A stretch of 8,543 nucleotides of DNA from Limnochordia bacterium (GCA_023230925.1 JALNWK010000081.1:1-8543); one strand, 5' to 3'; counted from the stretch's first letter, positions 1-7,926 are shown. Notes: generated from the letters alone by a model not told the origin. Numbers and translations are program-made.

Positions 1-928
1 ACGTAGACATGGTAGCCTAAACTACCAAAGCCCTCGACAGTATCACCAAGCATTCATGAGCAATTCTATAAGAAGGACAGCCATTGTAGCATAATGTCCG
101 AATTTAGGGGGTCAGACCGTAATCGGTCCTGCTTTACATGCATTCGCATCAGAAAACTGATGTATGAACGCATTATAGAGGCTAGTGCAAATAATGCCTC
201 ACAATCCGGAATGGTGGCCAACTTTGTTCGGATACGTGGCTCAAAATGAACCGGATTACTCAACACCCTTTGCACCGAGAAATGCTACCGCCGTGTGTTT
301 GGCACTCGACTTTCTTAGGGAATGGCAGCCAAAAAGTTTAGACCTTCCCCGCGATCCTCTGTTTGCTATCACTAAAACCATGTTTACTCGTCATCCTCGA
401 AAAACGATGATGATGTTCCAAACGTCTCCTCCGCCATGTTATGTTTGCCATGCTTAGAGATAACCAATCTCCCCGTCAAGCTGCCTATCGCTGTCACCAT
501 GACAAGGCTATTATCTGTGTTCTTCTAGAGTCTTGACGACCTGTTTGCCGAGTTCAATTTAACATGAAACATCTAGCCTCAGGTATCCGGCGGTTGACTC
601 GGTTTCTATCAAAGAAAGCCCCCAAGTTAGAAGGAAAGGCCGCGTTGCTTGTCGAATACATATTTAGTACTAGGGAACCATGTTCGGCGATAAAGAACTA
701 GGGGGCGGATGGCATGTAGTCGGAGACCAGTTGCAGCGAAGTAATGTTGTTACGCAGTTTCTTCTGACAAGTTGGGTAGATGTGCTACTAAGTATGGAAA
801 TCTGGCTTTGGATGATGTAAACGGGTGTTGGTGGGAAGTGCTACGCTAATAGAAACGCGACGGACGGTTCTGACGGCAACAGTACTGAGTAACTACTATA
901 TAACAATTATCTGAAAGGGGTATTTCTA
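1..928. other. Gene-poor upstream region
   Basis: No frame here has a recognisable domain or a good ribosome binding site. One open frame (185-457, listed separately) has no known motif. A second plus frame, 420-701, is open except for one TGA at 534-536, and its last part (564-701) could read as a 45-residue basic peptide. This pattern fits a decayed gene but could be chance. A small palindrome, GACCG-TAAT-CGGTC, lies at 115-128 just after a GGGGGTCAGACC string. The AT-rich stretch at about 894-910 before the first gene is the likeliest promoter area (TATATAAC at 897-904), but no well-spaced -35 box is visible. Confidence 0.5.
185..457 (+). CDS. Doubtful small ORF, unknown function
   Basis: This is a 90-codon frame opening with GTG after a stop at 176-178, with no Shine-Dalgarno sequence. 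The product is rich in Trp, Pro and Met, including an N-terminal NPEWWPTLF stretch and a C-terminal end with two cysteines (CYVC). It has no signal peptide and no domain I recognise. The composition is less random than expected for noise, so it may be a fragment of a decayed gene. The neighbouring frame (420-701) continues past its stop, as would be seen after a frameshift. Treat it as hypothetical; it may well not be expressed. Confidence 0.2.
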   Translation: MQIMPHNPEWWPTLFGYVAQNEPDYSTPFAPRNATAVCLALDFLREWQPKSLDLPRDPLFAITKTMFTRHPRKTMMMFQTSPPPCYVCHA

Positions 929-1660
929 ATGCGCTATATTGGGTGGCTGAACATGTTGTTGGTGACTGTTATTCTTCTTACAGTAGGTGTCTTAGCAGCA
1001 CCGTCGGACGATTTCGTTGTATTGTATTACAGCTTTGATGAAATCGTCGATGGCCGAGTGATGGACCAGTCAGGAAATGGTATTAACGGTATGGTTTGTG
1101 GTACAGTTAACTCCGTACAAGGAGTGAGGGGCTTAGCTGGACAGTTTGTGGGTAAGAGTTTTGTGGACCTTTCAGGGTTTCCATCGGCATTGATTCCAAA
1201 GGATGAGATCTCTATTATGGCATGGATCAAGGTCTCGCCGGGAGAAACACGGGAAATATTCAATACTCAGAGTTCTGATGAGACGTGGGTCTTCCATCCA
1301 GAAGTTAGAGCAGATGGGAAGTACCGCTGGCTAGTGCGGACAAGCAACATGCAGACTATTTTTGACATGCAAGTTGGAGAGGTTACATGGGACAGTTGGG
1401 TTCACTTTTCAGCAGTATACAGTGCTACCGAAGGATATGGCGCCCTATATATCAACGGCGAAGAAGTATTCAGACAACAGGTAGCAAAAGGGATAGATAT
1501 GATTCAAGATTGGGGTAAGGGTGCGCGAATTGGACTTACCATTAATGACGGACGTCCCTTCGGAGGCACTATGGACGATTTCATTATTTGGAATAAGGCA
1601 TTACAAGCTGATGAGATTCGGTGTGTGATGGAGAATGGAGTCGAACTAGGAGCAAACTAA
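929..1660 (+). CDS. Secreted LamG / concanavalin A-like lectin-fold protein
   Basis: This 243-residue protein is a signal peptide plus one LamG-type jelly roll. The ATG is supported by GAAAGGGG at 913-920, eight bases upstream. Residues 1-24 form a signal peptide (MRYIGW, then a Leu/Val core ending VGVLAA). Residues about 30-240 carry the usual LamG landmarks: the opening strand LYYSFDE followed by DQSGNGINGMV, then ISIMAWIKV, GALYINGEEV, and the closing RIGLTINDGRPFGGTMDDF with IIWNKALQADEI. In this family such domains bind glycans or act as accessory modules; no catalytic residues are evident. It is the first gene of the probable operon, 99 bases before the next start. A role in extracellular polysaccharide recognition is inferred from the neighbours; the ligand is unknown. 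Confidence 0.85.
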   Translation: MRYIGWLNMLLVTVILLTVGVLAAPSDDFVVLYYSFDEIVDGRVMDQSGNGINGMVCGTVNSVQGVRGLAGQFVGKSFVDLSGFPSALIPKDEISIMAWIKVSPGETREIFNTQSSDETWVFHPEVRADGKYRWLVRTSNMQTIFDMQVGEVTWDSWVHFSAVYSATEGYGALYINGEEVFRQQVAKGIDMIQDWGKGARIGLTINDGRPFGGTMDDFIIWNKALQADEIRCVMENGVELGAN

Positions 1661-1746
1661 ATACGGAGTGGTCCAGATTTCCCATTAGATCGACTTGTCC
1701 GGATGATGGTTCCAAAGGTTCCGTTAGGCCCCACACTCCTAGTTAT

Positions 1747-1752
1747 GGAGGT
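1747..1752 (+). promoter_or_regulatory. Ribosome binding site deciding a TTG start
   Basis: GGAGGT lies seven bases before an in-frame TTG at 1760. The in-frame ATGs at 1703, 1706 and 1745 have no comparable site upstream. Starting at TTG leaves a compact signal peptide. The weak point is that this n-region has no Lys or Arg, whereas the longest form has a lysine at its fifth codon. Confidence 0.5.
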
Positions 1753-1759
1753 AATAAGT

Positions 1760-3598
1760 TTGGGAATTGCAGCAGACTCACTAATCGGAGTTTTTCTTAT
1801 TGTCTTGATACTATGTACGTATACATCAGCGCAAGCCAATGACTTGATTGAACACGTAAACTGGCTTTGTGTGGATGACTTTGCTGACTATCAGCTTGGT
1901 GAGATTATTGATGAGAGATGGACTTTCTTCAGTAATCGTCGAGTATCATGGTCTATTGAGGAGTTTGATGAAGCATCGAGCGGCCGTGTGCTGAAGGCGT
2001 CAAATAAAGATGATAAGCAAAATCGAGCGATTCTGAACCTTGATGTTTCGGTAAGTAGCAAAACGAGAATCGTATTTCAGTCGAAAGTATGGGTGGATCG
2101 TAACGGCCTATTAGGTGTTGATTTGTGGAATTGCGAAATGAACTGGCCAAACTACGTATCGGTACATCCATGGAATCTTGGGATTTTTGCGGATAGCGAT
2201 CAACGTAAGTCGTACTTGCAGACGGTAGTATTTGATCTGGAGAACCGAACAGCAGAGATTTATGTAGACGGTGTTTTCCTTAAGATCTTACCCTTTAGAG
2301 ACAACCAGGTTCCGCCGGAATATGGTGTTTACAGACTGGGGATCTCATTCGCTGGTGCAGATGGTTCAAACGACGTCCTATGGGATTACATCAAAGTGGG
2401 AGTCCTGGATATGACAGACAATCTGATTCAAGCCCCTTCCAAGAGAACAGAAAGCTCAGAAGAGCTACTTTGGATTAGTGAAGTCAAGTGGCAGGACCCG
2501 GATACTAAGACTTACCTAGGAAGTCCTAGTCTGATTCGGTTGAATAATGGAGACATTCTTGCTACGCATGATTATTTTGGTCCAGATGCGCCGAAGGATA
2601 CCCTCGGTCGCTCAAACATGACAAGTGTTTACGTATCGAAAGACGACGGGAAGACCTGGGAACACTCGACGGATTTGGTGGGGATTTATTGGGCTACTCT
2701 CTTTGAGCATCATGGCAACGTGTATCTTTTGGGTAATTCGTCAGGTATGGGCGGTATTGCCATTGTCTGTTCTCAAGATGGAGGATCTACTTGGACGGAA
2801 GCAGTTGATGATAAGAGCGGTCTGCTTTTCCGTCCAGGACAATGGGGTATGCCCCCTCGTTATCATGGGGCACCAGTACCTGTTTTGGAAGTCGACGGTC
2901 GGCTTTACCGCGCATTCGAAAATGCCGCAGATCCTGATATGCCAGGGATGCGTGGTTATCTTACTTTCGTTATTTCCGTTGATGCTGAAAAGGACTTGCT
3001 TGATGCGTCCAATTGGCGAATGAGTAATGAGATTTACTTTAATGGGGATTGGGATCCACCGGGTTCAAATCCGACAACAGGGTGGCTCGAAGGGAATGTT
3101 GTGGAAGGTCCTGATGGAAGACTATGGAATATTCTGCGTGTCAATTCTACACCGTATGTGGATCGTGCTGCTATGGTCGAGATACACGAAGAAGGCTCTC
3201 GAGTCACTTTTGAACCAGATAACTTCATCCGATTTCCAGGTGGACAGAGCAAGTTTGTGATCCGTAAAGACAAGAGTACAGGTTTGTATTGGACGATTAC
3301 TAATAACAACACAAGTCCTGCACATTCGAGTCAGAGGAACGTTCTTTCCCTTTATGTTTCACCGGATCTACGGAGTTGGTACCATGCAAAAACGCTAATG
3401 AATGACGATCAAGGAATGGATTTTGGTGACTCGGTGCGCGTGACTGGGTTTCAGTATGCTGACTGGCAATTTGATGGAGATGACATTATATACCTCGTTC
3501 GTACCGCCTATAATGGGGCACCGAACTACCATGATTCAAATCGGATCACTTTTGGACGTGTTAGCAGGTTTCGTAGTCTTACTCCAGATGCTTTATGA
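1760..3598 (+). CDS. Secreted beta-sandwich plus BNR/Asp-box propeller (sialidase superfamily fold)
   Basis: The product is 612 residues from the TTG start; the frame is open upstream to ATG 1703, which would give 631. The signal peptide is about residues 1-26 (hydrophobic core IGVFLIVLILC, cleavage near SAQA). Residues about 35-225 form an N-terminal domain beginning VDDFADYQLGEI, typical of concanavalin A-like sandwiches and unlike the LamG domains of the neighbours. Residues about 234-610 are a propeller with two Asp-boxes, SKDDGKTW (293-300) and SQDGGSTW (338-345), plus GSPSLIRLNNGDILATHDYF, PPRYHGAPVPVL and the closing NYHDSNRITFGRV. Known sialidases carry an Arg in an FRIP-like motif where this protein has LGSPS, so sialidase activity is doubtful. 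Conserved histidines (THDYF, RYHGAP, YHDSN) could instead serve another hydrolase or a lyase. The following gene begins 15 bases after the stop, suggesting co-transcription. Confidence 0.85.
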   Translation: MGIAADSLIGVFLIVLILCTYTSAQANDLIEHVNWLCVDDFADYQLGEIIDERWTFFSNRRVSWSIEEFDEASSGRVLKASNKDDKQNRAILNLDVSVSSKTRIVFQSKVWVDRNGLLGVDLWNCEMNWPNYVSVHPWNLGIFADSDQRKSYLQTVVFDLENRTAEIYVDGVFLKILPFRDNQVPPEYGVYRLGISFAGADGSNDVLWDYIKVGVLDMTDNLIQAPSKRTESSEELLWISEVKWQDPDTKTYLGSPSLIRLNNGDILATHDYFGPDAPKDTLGRSNMTSVYVSKDDGKTWEHSTDLVGIYWATLFEHHGNVYLLGNSSGMGGIAIVCSQDGGSTWTEAVDDKSGLLFRPGQWGMPPRYHGAPVPVLEVDGRLYRAFENAADPDMPGMRGYLTFVISVDAEKDLLDASNWRMSNEIYFNGDWDPPGSNPTTGWLEGNVVEGPDGRLWNILRVNSTPYVDRAAMVEIHEEGSRVTFEPDNFIRFPGGQSKFVIRKDKSTGLYWTITNNNTSPAHSSQRNVLSLYVSPDLRSWYHAKTLMNDDQGMDFGDSVRVTGFQYADWQFDGDDIIYLVRTAYNGAPNYHDSNRITFGRVSRFRSLTPDAL

Positions 3599-3613
3599 GA
3601 AACAACCAACTGC

Positions 3614-4435
3614 ATGGAAAGGGTGTTATGTGCCGTGACAATGAGAGATGTATGTCTTGGTCTAATGGTAGCAGTGATGTTGGTCAGCTTTTCGGTAGGG
3701 TGTCTTGCAGTCAAAGTTGGGGAGGATAACGGAGCACCTATCGATGATCCAATTGAAGAACCAATCATACCATATGACGGACTGCAACTGTGGCTTATGG
3801 CTGATAAGGGAGTTACGGAAAACCAATCATCGGCATTAGCTCTATGGAAAGACCAATCTAGTCAGAAAAATGACGCAGTGATCGAAACTGAAACAGCGCC
3901 AAAGGTCGTTAAGAATGCTTTTGGGTTTCATAGTGGTATCAGGTTTGATGAAACAGCCTTTATCAGGATTCCGCACAGCGATGGTCTTAATGCAGGCGAA
4001 GGGTTCACACTATTCTTGGTTCACCGCAACACTTCGGGAAACCGACTGGCACAGAAGAAAAGTGCTCATACCGGAACTGGCGAAGATGCCTGGTTTGTTG
4101 TCGCTACGCAAGGTCTAGCAGTATCTGGAGTATATCGAAAAGGTGCCTCTTTGTTTCCTGAAGGTGGGACTGTTTACCTTCAGACCAGTGTATTTGATGC
4201 TAGTACAGGCACGATAAAGACCTATAGCAGTGGTGAACTACGTGCAACCCTTAACGATGTCTGTGCTCAGGTTCCGAACGAAGACGATCTTTATGTTGGT
4301 AAGCGCAACTACCCTGGAGCCAATGAATTGCCATGGAGTGGTGACTTGTTCGAACTAATCATCTATAATGCCACCCTTACAGAGGATAGTCGAGTTGAAG
4401 TTGAGCAGTACCTTATTGACAAGTACGGACTCTAA
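3614..4435 (+). CDS. LamG / concanavalin A-like protein, possible lipoprotein
   Basis: The frame is 273 codons from the ATG, 15 bases after the previous stop. The start is uncertain: GTG 3635 lies about 11 bases after GGAAAGGG (3616-3623), and ATG 3641 is also possible. A hydrophobic leader (residues 13-29, CLGLMVAVMLVSFSVG) ends in Cys30 with an imperfect lipobox (SVGC). It is followed by an acidic, proline-rich linker (PIDDPIEEPIIPYDG), which fits a surface-tethered lipoprotein. Residues about 55-270 are a LamG-type domain: LQLWLMADKGV, LWKDQSSQKNDAV, GIRFDETAFIRIPHSDGLN, GFTLFLVHR, LYVGKRNYPGANE and LFELIIYNATLTEDSRVEVE. It is roughly 40% identical by eye to the N-terminal domain of the next gene but has no catalytic partner domain. 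It is probably a glycan-binding protein of the same operon. Confidence 0.82.
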   Translation: MERVLCAVTMRDVCLGLMVAVMLVSFSVGCLAVKVGEDNGAPIDDPIEEPIIPYDGLQLWLMADKGVTENQSSALALWKDQSSQKNDAVIETETAPKVVKNAFGFHSGIRFDETAFIRIPHSDGLNAGEGFTLFLVHRNTSGNRLAQKKSAHTGTGEDAWFVVATQGLAVSGVYRKGASLFPEGGTVYLQTSVFDASTGTIKTYSSGELRATLNDVCAQVPNEDDLYVGKRNYPGANELPWSGDLFELIIYNATLTEDSRVEVEQYLIDKYGL

Positions 4436-4449
4436 TTGCTCAGTTTTTT

Positions 4450-4600
4450 GCTAGTCCCGGGTTAAGTTGAAGATAAAATGTGTGTATGCATGTTTTATTC
4501 AGGGTCAATGAATTGTCATGGAACGGTATATACCGAGGTAAGTGGTCTATACTGCGTATCGCTACAGAGGATGGTATCGATGTTTTCAGGCACTTTGTAG
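4450..4600 (+). pseudogene. Decayed LamG C-terminus in the gene leader
   Basis: This stretch resembles the 3' end of the preceding LamG gene. CAATGAATTG-C/T-CATGGA at 4506-4522 matches 4321-4337 with one difference. TACAGAGGAT at 4563-4572 matches 4378-4387 exactly. The two matches are 57 bases apart in both copies. TCTATA is also shared at nearly the same offset (4546 and 4362), and weaker similarity extends upstream (GAAGA at 4469 and 4280). The reading frame is broken among several frames. The best reading is a scar of a tandem duplication of the LamG module, now serving as the upstream region of the next gene. Confidence 0.5.
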
Positions 4601-4605
4601 GAGGG
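4599..4605 (+). promoter_or_regulatory. Ribosome binding site AGGAGGG
   Basis: This strong Shine-Dalgarno sequence sits six bases before ATG 4612 (three before ATG 4609). It fixes the start of the LamG-propeller gene about 130 bases downstream of the first in-frame ATG-like codon. A signal peptide begins immediately after it. Confidence 0.8.
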
Positions 4606-4611
4606 CGAATG

Positions 4612-6531
4612 ATGAAAATGCTGCAATATGGCATTGTTGTTCTCGTAAGTCTTCTAACGTGCGGTATTGTATACGCTCAGGATATGGACTTACCCACGAA
4701 TAATCTTCAGCTCTGGCTCAAGGCTGATGCTGGAGTAATATCGCGGAATAACCTAGTTAGCATATGGGAGGATCAGTCCGGGAATGGTCGTCATGCTATG
4801 TCGAAAACCGGTAAAGAGCCTTCTTTTGATCTGAAAGGTATTAACGGGCACCCTTCAATAAGATTTGATGGGGGAAACACGTTTCTGCGGGTAGCCCATG
4901 ATGATGTACTAAATCCTGTAGAAGGTTTTACAGTATTCATTGTCTATCAGTATGAAAGCGGGTTTAGACTACTCCAGAAAAAGAGTAATGCTGATGGTAT
5001 TAGCGTTGATGGTTGGTTCGTAACACCTCTTGGTGGTTTGGGCGTTGCTGGGTCTTGGGACCGTGCACATCATTTCTCTTCAGATACTCCATACATATCG
5101 TCCTATTCCTACGATCCTGTAGATGGGGAGATTAGACTTTACGGTAATGGAGTATTAAGAAATGTAATTAAGGATGTCCTGTCGTCCGAAGGAAATTCAG
5201 ATGATTTGTTCATTGGCAAACGTGATTGGGCCTCGCGAACCGAGGGGCACCTTTGCGGGCTAATTGCCGAGATACTTATTTACAACGCCAGACTATCTGA
5301 CCTAGAGAGGGGGCAAGTCGAGGAGTACTTGAAGTCGAAATACATGTCGAAGCATGAATTAAGTAGCGACACATCGATTAGCCCCGATCCACTGTGGGTT
5401 AGTGAGGTAAAGTATCAGGATCCGACTACTAACATCTATCTGGGAAGCCCTAGTTTGATCCGATTGAAGAATGGCGATATTATTGCCACGCATGACTACT
5501 TTGGCCCGGGTGCCTCCAAAAACTGGCTAGGATTACCCAACATGACTAGTGTCTACCGTTCAACCGATGACGGAGAGAACTGGATGCATTTGACTGACCT
5601 TATAGGGGTATATTGGGCAAGCCTTTTTGAGCACAATGGTGCGCTCTACTTGCTGGGTACATCAGCTGGTCCCGGAAGTATAGTTATTGTGCGGTCAACC
5701 GATGGTGGAATAACCTGGACTGAACCGGTTGATGGGAAAAACGGTCTTCTGTTCCCTGGGGGTCAATGGGGAACTCCGCCGCGATATCACGGGGCTCCAA
5801 CACCTGTGTTGGAGGTAGGTGGTCGTCTGTATCGCGCATTCGAGAATGCGGCTGATCCTACCATGCCTGGTTTTAGCGATTACCAAGCGCTAGTTATCTC
5901 AGCCAATTCCAATGCGGATCTACTAGATGCTGGTAATTGGACGATAAGTAACCAACTGGTATTCAACCAATCATGGGACCCTCCCGGGTCGGCACCGACA
6001 ACAGGCTGGGCTGAAGGGAATATTGTTGAAGGCCCTGACGGAAGACTATGGAATATTCTGCGTGTCAACTCTACACCGTATGTGGATCGCGCGGCCATGA
6101 TTGAAATACACGAAGAAGGTTCTTTGATCACATTTACGCCAGATGATTTCATTAAATTTCCAGGTGCACAGAGCAAGTTCGTGATTCGTCGAGATGAGAG
6201 TACGGGTTTGTACTGGACGCTTACCAATGAGAATACGGATCCTTCATATTCGAGTCAGCGGAACGTCCTTTCACTTTTTGTTTCGAAGGACCTACGGAGT
6301 TGGTATCATGCAAAGACGTTAATGACGGACAATCAGGGTATGAGTTTTGCAGATTCCGTTCGAATGACCGGGTTTCAGTATCCTGATTGGCGGTTCGACG
6401 GTGAAGACATCATCTATATAGTCCGGACAGCGTATCAAGGAGCACGAAACTATCATGATGCCAACCGAATTACCTTTGGGCGGGTCCTAGACTACAAAGA
6501 TTTTACTCCTGATTCGGTGCTCGCAAGGTGA
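4612..6531 (+). CDS. Secreted LamG plus BNR/Asp-box propeller fusion (sialidase superfamily fold)
   Basis: The product is 639 residues. The start at ATG 4612 is chosen on AGGAGGG at 4599-4605; ATG 4609 is nearly equivalent. Residues 1-22 are a classic signal peptide ending GIVYA before QD. Residues about 30-243 are a LamG-type domain (LQLWLKADAGV, DQSGNGRHAM, SIRFDGGNTFLRV, GFTVFIVYQ, LFIGKRDW, IAEILIYNARLSDLERGQ). Residues about 258-635 are a propeller with Asp-boxes STDDGENW (317-324) and STDGGITW (362-369), PPRYHGAPTPVL, and the closing NYHDANRITFGRV. The propeller aligns almost without gaps to that of the gene at 1760-3598, roughly 70% identical by eye. Like it, it lacks the FRIP-type Arg of true sialidases. 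The LamG part probably targets the enzyme or binding module to a glycan. Its substrate is unknown. Confidence 0.87.
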   Translation: MKMLQYGIVVLVSLLTCGIVYAQDMDLPTNNLQLWLKADAGVISRNNLVSIWEDQSGNGRHAMSKTGKEPSFDLKGINGHPSIRFDGGNTFLRVAHDDVLNPVEGFTVFIVYQYESGFRLLQKKSNADGISVDGWFVTPLGGLGVAGSWDRAHHFSSDTPYISSYSYDPVDGEIRLYGNGVLRNVIKDVLSSEGNSDDLFIGKRDWASRTEGHLCGLIAEILIYNARLSDLERGQVEEYLKSKYMSKHELSSDTSISPDPLWVSEVKYQDPTTNIYLGSPSLIRLKNGDIIATHDYFGPGASKNWLGLPNMTSVYRSTDDGENWMHLTDLIGVYWASLFEHNGALYLLGTSAGPGSIVIVRSTDGGITWTEPVDGKNGLLFPGGQWGTPPRYHGAPTPVLEVGGRLYRAFENAADPTMPGFSDYQALVISANSNADLLDAGNWTISNQLVFNQSWDPPGSAPTTGWAEGNIVEGPDGRLWNILRVNSTPYVDRAAMIEIHEEGSLITFTPDDFIKFPGAQSKFVIRRDESTGLYWTLTNENTDPSYSSQRNVLSLFVSKDLRSWYHAKTLMTDNQGMSFADSVRMTGFQYPDWRFDGEDIIYIVRTAYQGARNYHDANRITFGRVLDYKDFTPDSVLAR

Positions 6532-6597
6532 TATTGAGGCAATGGGGCTCATGTGTAGCACTCTTGTGAGCTCATCATATCTAGAGGAAAGAGGTAT

Positions 6598-7926
6598 ATG
6601 ACAATGAGAAGGTACAGACACATCCGGGTGTTGGTAATACTATTATTAGTTACATTTTCAGGAGTAAGCAAAGCTGAGGTAACGATTACCTACATGCATA
6701 GAACAGTCCCACTGGAGACAGAGTGGGCGGAGAGGGTAGCTGCAGCTTTCGAAGAGGCGAATCCAGGGGTTAAGGTAGAACTCATATCTGGTGGAGGCGG
6801 GGCAGGCTTTTTCGAAAAGCTGAGTAGCTTAATTGCATCCGGTTTGGCTCCAGACATACATTACGGCAGTAATGATCGCCTGTTGCCTATACACAGTGGA
6901 TGGATCTTAGGCCTTAACGAGCTCATCGAGCGGGATGCTGCCGAGCTTGATATTGATGATTACCTACCGGGCGTGTTTCGTTCATATGAGGTGAATGGGA
7001 CAGTATATGGTATGCCGTTAAACGTGTTCACGCAGGTGGTCTTCTGGAACAGGAATATGTTCGATGAGTATGGCTTAGCACCGTTGACAATGGACTGGGA
7101 TTCAGATGAATGGACCTGGGATGATCTCCTAAGTTACAGCGCTCGTCTGACGGAAGTTGGACAAGATGGTGCTGCGCGTCAGTTGGGTGTTAGTCGAGCC
7201 ACAGATTTGTATCTTCCCGATATTGCTTGGATGTTTGGTGGAGATTGGTTTGTCCCCGAAGCATATGAAACAGGGAAAGCCACTGAATCCACTATGACGC
7301 GAGCAGAAAACGTAACTGCGTACGAAGCACTTCAGTATCTTTGCATGAACTATGCAGCTGAAGGTCCGAACAAGGGAATAGATGTTGTGCGTGGCTTCCA
7401 GCAAGGCAGACTAGGCATGGACTGGATAGGTACGTGGAAGGTCAAGCAGTTTATCCAGGAGACGCGTACCGGCGGTATGAGTTTTGACTGGAATATGGCA
7501 CCAGTTCCCTTGGCTCAAAACCGGGCAAACACACGCTGGGTGGATGCTCTTTTCATATACAAGAATACTAAGTACAAGGAAGAAGCCTGGGAGTTTGTCA
7601 AGTTTGCTACAGGAGTTGAAGGCCAAGCTCTTTGGAGCGAACTAACCGGTGATATTCCGGCAAGGCGTTCTGTTCTTCCTGTATATGTGAGTAAGATCAC
7701 GGATGTAATGGAGATAAAGGAGCACGTTCTTGTTCAGTTCATTGACGGCGGTGTTTCGCATTCACGAAGGGCAGTAGAGGAGAGTATTCTTGGTACTGGG
7801 CGAATCGTTAATCAGAATCAGCGACGTTGGTTTAACCCGATTATAAACGGGACTACCGCGGTGTTGACCGCTTTGGAGAGAATTCAAAGTGAACTTGATG
7901 CACAACTGAAAGCGTTGGTCAATTAA
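6598..7926 (+). CDS. ABC transporter extracellular sugar-binding protein, family 1
   Basis: This 442-residue protein looks like a periplasmic carbohydrate-binding protein of the MalE/UgpB type, which passes a sugar to an ABC permease. Residues 1-26 are a signal peptide (basic MRRYRHIR, hydrophobic core, cleavage at VSKA before EVTITYMH). There is no lipobox cysteine, so the mature protein is soluble. Family hallmarks follow in order: WAERVAAAFEEANPGVKVEL, LIASGLAPDIHYG, YEVNGTVYGMPLNVFTQVVF, WNRNMFDEYGLAP with WTWDDLLSYSARL, FQQGRLGMDWIGTW, and KEEAWEFVKFATGVEGQALW followed by TGDIPARRSV. The length is normal. GAGG repeats at 6585-6594 support ATG 6598 or 6604. It follows the propeller gene by 66 bases and is probably co-transcribed. 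No permease or ATPase gene follows, so its transporter partners must lie outside the window. The ligand cannot be read from the sequence. Confidence 0.93.
   Translation: MTMRRYRHIRVLVILLLVTFSGVSKAEVTITYMHRTVPLETEWAERVAAAFEEANPGVKVELISGGGGAGFFEKLSSLIASGLAPDIHYGSNDRLLPIHSGWILGLNELIERDAAELDIDDYLPGVFRSYEVNGTVYGMPLNVFTQVVFWNRNMFDEYGLAPLTMDWDSDEWTWDDLLSYSARLTEVGQDGAARQLGVSRATDLYLPDIAWMFGGDWFVPEAYETGKATESTMTRAENVTAYEALQYLCMNYAAEGPNKGIDVVRGFQQGRLGMDWIGTWKVKQFIQETRTGGMSFDWNMAPVPLAQNRANTRWVDALFIYKNTKYKEEAWEFVKFATGVEGQALWSELTGDIPARRSVLPVYVSKITDVMEIKEHVLVQFIDGGVSHSRRAVEESILGTGRIVNQNQRRWFNPIINGTTAVLTALERIQSELDAQLKALVN

Noticed and set aside
115..128. GACCG-TAAT-CGGTC palindrome as an operator or REP-type element
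   Set aside because: Only a 5-bp stem and a single copy in the window; too little to call.
3034..3325. Long minus-strand open frames inside the propeller genes (also 5880-6227)
   Set aside because: They are antisense shadows that appear at the same place in both paralogues because the sense strand is conserved; no ribosome site or domain.
4443..4448. T-run after the LamG gene as an intrinsic terminator
   Set aside because: No stable GC-rich stem precedes it, so an attenuating or terminating role is not supported.
4526..4552. Hairpin GTATATACC / GGTCTATAC in the leader of the LamG-propeller gene, as a regulatory element
   Set aside because: Nine-base arms with one mismatch and a nine-base loop, lying inside the decayed LamG segment; no riboswitch or leader-peptide features support a function.
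4480..4608. N-terminal extension of the LamG-propeller protein by 43-44 codons
   Set aside because: A strong ribosome site and a signal peptide start at 4612; an extension would bury the signal peptide, and it overlaps the LamG relic.
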